Assembly (NCBI GenBank): GCA_037074765.1 | Contig: JBAMDO010000373.1 | Span: forward strand, 1 to 30,672 | DNA length: 30,672 nucleotides | Direction: 5' to 3' | Source: Mansonella perstans | Lineage: Eukaryota > Nematoda > Chromadorea > Rhabditida > Onchocercidae | Shown here: piece by piece, positions 22,632 to 30,672 of the stretch | Numbering within the stretch: position 1 is the first letter of the stretch | Layout of the letters: every line of letters starts with the position of its first letter | Notes under the pieces: generated by a model | The model's input: the letters and a program-made list of their open reading frames with translations, nothing else | What the model was told of the DNA's origin: nothing | Database searches by the model: none | Translations under genes and position numbers: made by a program

Positions 22632-25600
22632 TTATCCATCTAAAGCATAATGTTTTAATTCAGCAAATACTTCAGTGAAAAATGTTGATGATGCATTAAG
22701 TCGTAACATATCGGCACTTTGTTCATTCACTATTCGCACGCATCGATCCCAGAAACGATTACGATCCTGCAAAAATTAATCCTTGGATATATTGCCAATT
22801 TGAAATTTTTATCTTTATCCTTTAACAAATTGAACTTATCTTTATTATTGATATATCTGAAATTATGTTAATTGCGAATTGTTTGTATTTGGCATTTAGT
22901 ATTTTTGTGAAATTTTTCATTGTTTCCTTATTTTATTTGAATTTGAAAAAAAATAAAAAAAAAATAAAATAGAATAAAATTTGCTTTAGCAAACCTGATC
23001 AAGGAGGAATGGTTTTAACGGATAGGATATTTCATTGCCTATATAACTATAACTTATATAAAGACATGTGAGTACAATTGAATGCAATTCTTCCACCGTT
23101 TTTATCGTTGCATCATTACCAACCATACTTTTCACTAACATATAAACAAATACTAAATTTGCCGGATTAATAAATGCTACATCTTGCCAACCCTAAAAAT
23201 TATTTTGATTTATTAAAAGAAAAAAAAAAATTCAATTACTCCTGAAATAATCTAATGTGATAGTAATTAATCCTGAAATAGTCAATGTGATAATAATAAT
23301 AGTAATAGTTGTTAACAAGATTAATTAACAGATTTTGTTATTATCATTCCATCTAGCAACTTATCCAAAATATTTTGTTCTTTATCCAGAACATTTTGTT
23401 CTTTTACATTAATTTTAAACAATTTGCAATTTTTTCCTTTTCTGTTTGAAAAATTTGAAATACCTGCAATAAAAGTGCTCGATCAACGGTTTTTAGCCAG
23501 ATGACAAGTTGTGCAGGCTCAAAATGTCGTATATGGCATTGTTTTGATAGATACTGTCCCAGACCACGGAGTAATTCGGATGTAGATGCCTGAATTACCG
23601 TTCGCCTCCTTACACAATTACTTGGTACTGATACTGCAAGCATAAAAAAGCTTTAGTATTGCAAAAAAAAAAAAAAAATAATTTACTGTAGATCATAGAT
23701 ATGATAAAGATTATTGCTGTAATCATTAATAAATTGCAATTAACTTATTACTATTAACATTATTAGCACTTATAACTATAATCAAATATTTTAGCAATTT
23801 TTATTAGTAATCATGATAGTGTTTAGATGATCGTATTGCAATATTATTACAAAAACATACTTAATCATGCTTAATTATGACACATGATTGATTAGTATTG
23901 TTGATTTAATTACACTAGTTGCCAACAATATTATTGCATGTATTACCTTTTGTGGTACAATTCGTGGAAATTTTCTTATTGGATTTATAAGTTTGTTTAT
24001 CATTCAAAATACCACCACCAGTAATACCCGTTACGACAGTAGCAGTATTATCGTTATTTACCGCACAGCTACTGCCAAATGGTTGTTTTCGTGCATGATG
24101 TATTGGTGATAATTGTGTCTTTGTTTGAAGACCAATCGGACTGATAAAATTATTATTGACAAAATCCTAAAAATAAAAAGAAAATTAATATGAATTTCAA
24201 ATTTAACACAGCGTTTTATCTGTTTCAACAAAACTTTCACTAAAAATATAAACGACTGATTTATTGAAAATTTTTACTGTTTGCAAGTGATTTTAAAATT
24301 TATCAAATAAACAAGCAAAGTGATAGCTGATGAAAAATTTGCATAGAGTTTCATTCGTTGATAAGTATATCAACTAAACAATTACGCAGTAGTTGATGTA
24401 TAAATGTAAATGGAAATTTGAAAAAAATTTTGCATAAAATTTCATTGTTGAAAAGTAAGATATGATGAGGTAGCTTTATGCTTTAAAGCTATAAGATGGA
24501 TGTCGAAGATTGGAATTGAAATATTTTTTGAAATGAAAAGGTGCTATTATCGATTAAAAATTAGATTATAATTTGAATATATATGTTCTAATCCAGTAAT
24601 CTACGAATGATCGAAAATTTCGCAAAAAAATATCAATCCATACAACAACTATTTAAGAACGATAATAATTAAAAGCTTACTTGTAACTATATCTTATCAG
24701 TATAGATTATATTTTAACATTATTTCAAACAAACTAATTACAATTATATTTTATTATTTTAAACAAATAATTATAATTATATATTTATAATTATTATAAT
24801 AATTATAATTATATAAAAAAACTGATTATAATTATGTTTTAGCATTATTTTAAACAAACTGATTGTAGCAGAAAATATTAGCATGAAGATGTATTATTTG
24901 TTTAAAATATTTCTTTCCAATGTTTTAAATTACTTTCAACTCTTCAAACTAGAAGAAGAAAAGCGAAATGAAGAAGACAGAAGTAATTGTGTTAAATTAA
25001 AATTGTGATCGCTCGACAATGACACATCATTGAAATTAGTTTAAATTGAAATGATAATGTAAAATTTCAATTATTCTTCAAAATCTAAAGGGAAAAAAAA
25101 AACACAGTACTGCAAAATAGCTAATAGCAGAGATGAAACGAGCACTGCTCGTTAAAGAATTTTGCTTATTAAAACAACCGGGTAATTATTTCGGTACATT
25201 GATTGTTTATTGATTGCTGTAATTAAAAGTTATCAATGTAAGATATTTAAAAAAACTATTTGAACCGTTCAAAATGAAAACTTTAAAATTCGAGCATAGA
25301 GACAAGTAGTTAAATCATTATTTTTCAAAACCTGTTGTCCCCCTATATCGCCATATTTTCATATTGAAATGATCACTTAGCGAAATTTAATTGATTATTA
25401 CTTTAATGTAAGTAGATAAGAATATTTAAACAGTTAACTTTAATTATACTATCAATTCCAATACGGGTTTAATTATATGATCAGTTCCAATAAGAATACT
25501 GTAATTTTGCACGGTTTTTTAACTTATGAATATGCTGCATGGTATTTTATATATATTTAACTTTTACTTGTCTAATGTAATATGGGATTTTAAGTTTTGA

Positions 25601-28600
25601 GTACTACATATTTATATGTATGTATATATTAGTGCCATTAAGGCAATGTCAAAATTGAAAATTGGAAATTCAATATTTAAATGCTAAAATTGAATACTGG
25701 GTAAATATAGAAATCATTAATTAATGATGGTTTGCAATAACTTATAATCTCTTTGAAATTAATAAGTTATTTAAAAAGCATAAATAAAATAAATTTTTCA
25801 TAAATTTTAGACTTAATTTGAGTAAAAGTAAAAAAAATATGTTAAAATTGGAAATTTAAATTTAAATCCCCTAAATTAAATATTCAAATTAAATGCCAAA
25901 AAATGACTGAACGAATCATTGTCACCTGAACTGTCCCAGATACTACCAATAGATACAGTCGAAATTATATCCTCAACAACTATCCTAATCATGTCACTGT
26001 TTTAACTCATTGATATTTAATTAATGATTTTAATTAGCGAAAAAAAAGTGCCATAATTATATAAAAAGTAATGTTGAGAAAATTCTTGTGTTAATTTTTG
26101 AAAAAATAAGCTCGAAAAATTTCAAGCTGTCTAATTACTCGAATTAAAATATAATTACTCTGGGATAAGTCAAAAGTTAACTTAATTTAACAGTTTGTAA
26201 TTGATGTAATAGAATTGAATGCAGTGTGAATTTTTTTTTTTGAACAATCAAATATAGTTTTTAATCGAATTAATTTCTTCTTTGATCAAAATCATTGTGA
26301 ATTATTTGCAATTTTTATTTGATCATTAAAAGAGAGAGACAGAGAAAAAAAGCGGGAAAACAAATTATAGAGAAATGAAATATTTTAATTAAAAATTAAG
26401 TAAATTAAGTAGAAATAAAGAAAAACAATAACATCAGTAAATTTTAATAAAATCAAGCACAGTATATGCTGCTTGTTATTCACTTGCAAAAAAAAAGATT
26501 ATTTTTTAAAAATAATTAAGCGCTATTTGTGATGATACAAGAAAGAAAATTTAAAAAATTTGAGATTAAATTGATGTCAGCCATTTTATTTCAAATAACA
26601 TAATTTCAAAATTGCATGAAATGTATGAGTTAAAATTTTAAAATTATTGCGCTATTTCTTAAATAGCATGTATAATGGTGAAAAAAAACGATAAATAAAA
26701 TTTGCAAAAAAAAAAAAAGTAAAACTAACCTGTTTATTAAGTTGTAATTCTCGTTTTAATTCCTTCCGAATACTGTAATAATTTGGTATAACAGTTGTTG
26801 TGTCGAAAATAACCAATGAATTCCGTCGATTCTTTGACGGATTTACGACAATTACTGGTGTAAACTTTTTATAATTTTGATTACTATCCAACGATACAGC
26901 TGATTGCGTGTATGAAAATTCACGTGAACTTTTTCCGGCTTGATTTGCAGCCAATGATGATAGCATTGAATCAGTGGATGATGATGCTATCGCTGTGGCA
27001 CGTTGTTTCTGCATTTGAGCTTGCATCTGAAGCTTTAAATTAACATTGATAAAATTATTTTGCACTGAAAAATTCTTCCATTAAATTAGTTTCATTTATC
27101 TAGGATAAAGCATATCTCTGATCATTAGCTGCATTAGTTAGCACTGGACAATCAAAATTATATCAATTATCATTTAGATTAACAAAATTAAAATTTAACG
27201 AAGAATTTTAAAAATGATTGAAACTAATGAAAAATTTTGCTCTAACTAAAAAAAAACTCGTTAACCAAAAAAATTCGATAGACAAAGTAAAAAAGGAATT
27301 ATTGAACCTTGTAAAGTTTTTTTTGTCAAATATTTGGCTATGGCTTATGGCTCAGTGGCTCAATCAATTAATGATTGAAAAAGCAATGAAAAATATGAGG
27401 GAAAAAAATCTTTCTACCAAAAAAAAAAATAAATTTAGAAAAGAGACAAAAGTAATAAAAACAAAAAAAGCATTTTCAAATAGTCAATTTTTTTCCTGTC
27501 GATATTCTTAACAAAATTTTACAAATACATAGTGACTATTTTCACATTTACAATTTGCTTTGGCGCATAAATTTTTTTAAAAAAGCAGCAAAAAAAATTA
27601 AACTTTGATGGACAAAATAAATACGAATAAAAAAGAGAGAGGTAGAAAGATAGAATTGAAAATGTAATTTGAATGGCGTAAGATAACAAGTAACTATTAG
27701 TTTCTTTTAGGCTCATTTTCATATCCATAGTAAAAAATGAGCCCGATATTTTCATTCTTTTTTTTTTTTTCATTTATAAATTCAATTAATTTAAATTAAT
27801 CTTTTTTCGTTTTTTCGTTTAAGAGATTAAAAAGCAACAGAAATGTGATGCAGCAAAATGAAGTTGGAAATTTCAAATTTCTAAAAAAAAAAAGAAAAAT
27901 GATATTTGAAATGAAAAGAAATTATCAAATTGCAAAAAGATTGATAATCAAATTCTCTTTCCCTCTCTTTTTCTGTTGCACCCTTCTTCGTTCATAGCTC
28001 TTTTCTTTTTTTATATTGAATTATCATCCTTTAATTACTTATTGATTATTAATTGGAAAAGAAGAAAAATAGCTACATTTGAATTTGAATAAATGATATT
28101 TTTTGTTTTATCAGATAAAATTTCGCATAAATTATTTTTTGTATAAAAAACAAGAGGAGAGAGAGAGAAAAAGAGAAAGACAGAGAGAGATAGAGTTAAA
28201 GTGATAATTTTATTAATTTATGAAAAAACTAATCAGAATACAGATTGAAAGCTTATGAATATTTAAGATATGCTTTTTTCGAAATTATTGATTTACATTT
28301 GATCAATAACAGAAAAGAGATAATTATTACTTTAATCGGTTGATTTAATCAATTGATAAAATATCGATCAATTTGACAAACTGATAAAATATCGATTGGT
28401 TAATCAATTGATAAAGTATCGGTTGATTTACTTAACTGATAAAATACAATTTTATCATACAAGAATAAAAAAATATATATGTATGTTCACAAATGAATGG
28501 GAAAAGATTTGAAATGAATAAATATTAAAATCATTAGACAATGTTATCAATGATACATGTATAATTAATGGAATAATCATTTCCCAATATGAATAACAAT

Positions 28601-30672
28601 AATATTATCATTGTTGATTATCATCAAAATTTATGTGAATACATTAATGATCTATGATCATCTCGTATAATTTTTCCTCTTTTCTAATTTAACTTACATT
28701 AATTAAAAGCACTTATATGCATACAAATTTTTTTTTTTCTTTTCCGAATTTTTTTTTTTTTTTTGCCATATTTCATTTTTAATGTTTGTTTTTTTAGTTT
28801 ATCACATTAAGTTATCTACAAAGGTATGAGAACGAGAGAAACATATTACAATGTGAATAATCCAAAAAGTAATTGTTTATTGGAAGAATTTTTTTTTTCG
28901 AACATTTTATTTTGTTCATTGAATAAAAATGCACATTTCGTGAAAAAAAGAAGACCTATAATGCCTTTGCTGAATGAAAATTGAATGAATGGAGAAGAGA
29001 GAGAGAGCCTAGGATAAAATGAATTTTTTGAAATTGTTCTATTTTATTCCATTTTAATTAACTTCTTGGATCTTGGGCCTTCGGCTTTGGGCCTAGGTTT
29101 TTTTTCTCTTTCATTTGGGAAAATAAAAGACAAAAAAATTTTGTGAGTAAGAAAGGAAAGGAAAAAAAACATGAACAGGCCTATTTTACATTTCCGTATC
29201 TGAGCGGGCACAAATACACAAACATATACACATATACGTCCGCACATCATGAAAATAAACAAAATGTACATTCAATATACACAGATGTAAAATACAGCGC
29301 CTTGGACACGAATATTTTAATTCTTCCAATGCTTTTTTTTTTTTTTTTTTGCTTTCTTTTATCACTAGGCTCTTATTGGCTCATTTTACCGTATTTTTTC
29401 ATCATTCATTCCTCATTTTCCTAAGGCTCTTGCATTTTTTCCAGGCATTAAAACTGTTTCAGGAATGCGCTGAACAAACATCTTCTAAAGCTTGTTCTCT
29501 TTTTTCCTCCTATTTCTTTCCAAATAATTTTCAATAGTTGCAAAAATGGATTTAGTATTTGAGTTTAAAAAGAGGAAAAATTGGAAGTAAGAGAAAAATA
29601 ACGAAAGAAAGAAAAATAAATATTAACATGCAAATATGATGATGAAAAAAAGAAAGAAACGATTGGATTAGAAATGATCAATTTCATTTGCTGTTTTGTG
29701 AAATTAAATTTCTTCTTTAAATTTAAAAAAAATATTTTCCTCATTTTCTCCTCATCAGTTAATTGATTGAATTTCATTGTCATTTTATGCAATTACCGTT
29801 AATTTTTTTTTTTTGCGTGTATGAAATGTTTTTCGAGCTATCTTTCTTAAGTATTTCGAGCACTCTCAAAAATCTCAAAGCTTTCTCGAGCATTTCAAGC
29901 TCTCGAACATCTCAAGCTTTCTCGAGCATTTCACAAAGCTATCTTTTCTTGTTTCAATTTCAACGAACCGCGAAATTACTCATTACTTACCTTTCGAATT
30001 AATTTTTTATTTTTCACTTTTATTTACTGATTACCAAATTTACTAACACGATAACAAATATTTCTGTTTTACTTATCAAATACGTAATTAATTGTGAAAA
30101 CGTTAATTGTGAAACGTATATCAGTTTATCGAAAAATTAATTGATAACATTTGAGAAAAATATTTCGAAATAATTTATCTAAAATGTGAAAAGATTAGGA
30201 AAAACGTAATCTAAAATGTAAATTTGATTAAAGAACTAAGAGGAAATTGCATTGAACTTTATGCAAATTTTTAAATCTATTTGATCATTCCCTAAATTTT
30301 AAGAATATATCGATTGGACTGAATCAAATTGGATAAGATTTGAGTTTATTACACTGATGCTGATGATGATGATGATATTTTGAATGCATGCTTATCTTTA
30401 GATTTATTTTATCAATAAGTTTATTTTTTTGCTGATCAAAGATTTTGAAATGCAATACTGAAAAAAAGGATGATATAAAAAGGAATAAAAAAAAACAAAC
30501 CTGTTGAGCTGCTTTCTTAGACCAATTCCATCCGGCTGCAAAAACGATTGCTTCTTAGTTTGTACCAACTGATGATGCCGGAAAGTGGCGCAGCATCCGG
30601 TGCAACAAATAGATGATTACAGACACTAGTTGGTGGTTGATTGTGTAAGGGTGATGTTAAAGAAGCACCCAT
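22632..30672 (-). CDS. cdka-1: CDK5 activator, p35 family (cdka-1 type), about 385 aa, seven exons
   Basis: Exons are 30672..30570, 30535..30501, 27026 (or 27064)..26730, 24166..23947, 23633..23464, 23192..22995 and 22766..22632. The cyclin-like CDK5-binding fold (residues about 227-380) is unmistakable: [78 protein letters not shown] and [10 protein letters not shown]. The start MGASLT has Gly2 and Thr6, matching the N-myristoylation pattern that anchors p35 to membranes. The middle is Gln/Ser/Asn-rich and poorly conserved, making the protein longer than vertebrate p35 (about 307 aa). p35 proteins activate CDK5 in neurons; in C. elegans CDKA-1 with CDK-5 acts in synaptic and dense-core vesicle transport. 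Oddities: intron 1 is only 34 bp, and the strongest acceptor of exon 3 (27065) is out of phase with exon 2, so an in-phase acceptor at 27027 or an undetected small exon in the 3.4-kb intron is needed. The window ends on the ATG, so the promoter is not visible. Confidence 0.93.
24757..24835. repeat. AT-only palindromic cluster inside a p35 intron
   Basis: TAATTATAATTAT and its complements alternate through this segment of the 2.56-kb intron (24167..26729), which could fold into hairpins. Flanking words AAACAAACTNATTACAATTA and AAACAAACTGATTGTAG repeat around it. The rest of this intron shows nothing recognisable. Confidence 0.6.
28325..28448. repeat. Minisatellite, 28-bp unit, four copies
   Basis: GATAAAATATCG recurs at 28354, 28383, 28410 (GATAAAGTATCG) and 28438 (GATAAAATAC), periods 29, 27 and 28 bp. 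Between them lie ATTGGTTAATCAATT-type linkers, and a partial unit precedes at about 28333. Confidence 0.8.
29831..29945. repeat. CTCGAGC-rich short tandem repeat
   Basis: AGCTTTCTCGAGCATTTCA occurs at 29879 and 29915 (period 36 bp), with related TTTCGAGC, CTCTCGAAC and CATCTCAAG segments from about 29831. It lies in the second large intron of the p35 gene and has no coding sense. Confidence 0.75.

Larger units (their letters stand above)
27066..30500. other. Second large intron of the p35 gene
   Basis: About 3.4 kb between exon 2 (30501) and exon 3 (27064 or 27026). It holds GA-rich sequence (about 28153-28197), long poly-T runs (28730-28765, 29332-29350), two minisatellites listed separately and a small GC-rich patch at 29065-29098. 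No exon was recognised with certainty, but the phase problem at exon 3 leaves room for one. It probably carries intronic regulatory sequence. Confidence 0.5.

Noticed and set aside
24468..24492. TGAGGTAG, the seed start of let-7 family microRNAs
   Set aside because: The following sequence forms only a short stem with a loop of about four bases (TAGCTTTA against TTAAAGCTA). There is no precursor-like 60-nt hairpin and the rest of the mature sequence does not match.
27227..27511. Plus-strand 95-codon open frame inside the large p35 intron
   Set aside because: It is dominated by Lys and Asn from poly-A runs, has no recognised domain or splice support, and lies antisense in an intron. Length alone is not enough in AT-rich DNA.
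29143..30002. Several 60 to 95 codon frames near 29.1-30.0 kb
   Set aside because: They arise from poly-T tracts and the CTCGAGC repeat inside the p35 intron, encode Phe/Ser runs and overlap on both strands.

Overview
The window looks like nuclear DNA of a parasitic nematode, most likely a filarial or other spirurid worm. It is roughly three quarters A+T by eye and full of poly-A/T runs and degenerate AT-rich repeats. The recognisable genes are split into short exons joined by GT..AG introns with TTTTNCAG-type acceptors. There is no bacterial operon structure, and I see no tRNA, rRNA or CRISPR array. Species cannot be read from the sequence alone.

Three protein genes can be rebuilt exon by exon, all on the minus strand. 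From the right edge inward: (1) a CDK5 activator of the p35 family, orthologous in type to C. elegans cdka-1, starts at the last base of the window and runs to 22632, with two large introns. (2) A nine-exon MADF-domain protein of about 428 aa lies at 17874..13453, with a splice acceptor 31 nt before its ATG that suggests trans-splicing or a 5' UTR intron. (3) A three-exon secreted transthyretin-like (TTR) protein of 147 aa lies at 5597..3450, with a splice acceptor 1 nt before its ATG. They share orientation but no obvious pathway: neuronal kinase activator, probable DNA-binding regulator, secreted nematode-specific protein.

Between genes 1 and 2 is a possible orphan terminal exon (18595..18485), then a tetranucleotide array (18642..19072) with a 76-bp higher-order duplication, then a tract unusually dense in ACGT cores (19093..19889). 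Between genes 2 and 3 is about 7.9 kb of AT-rich DNA holding several degenerate minisatellites, three dispersed copies of one repeat (8.8, 9.4 and 11.4 kb), one of them beside an inverted copy, and a GC-richer island at 10.1-10.66 kb with coding-like but unrecognised open frames. The left 3.3 kb and the big introns hold only AT-rich sequence and small repeats. I found no convincing new multi-gene system; the best leads are the orphan ORF island framed by repeat copies, the orphan exon, the ACGT cluster and a 34-bp intron in the p35 gene.
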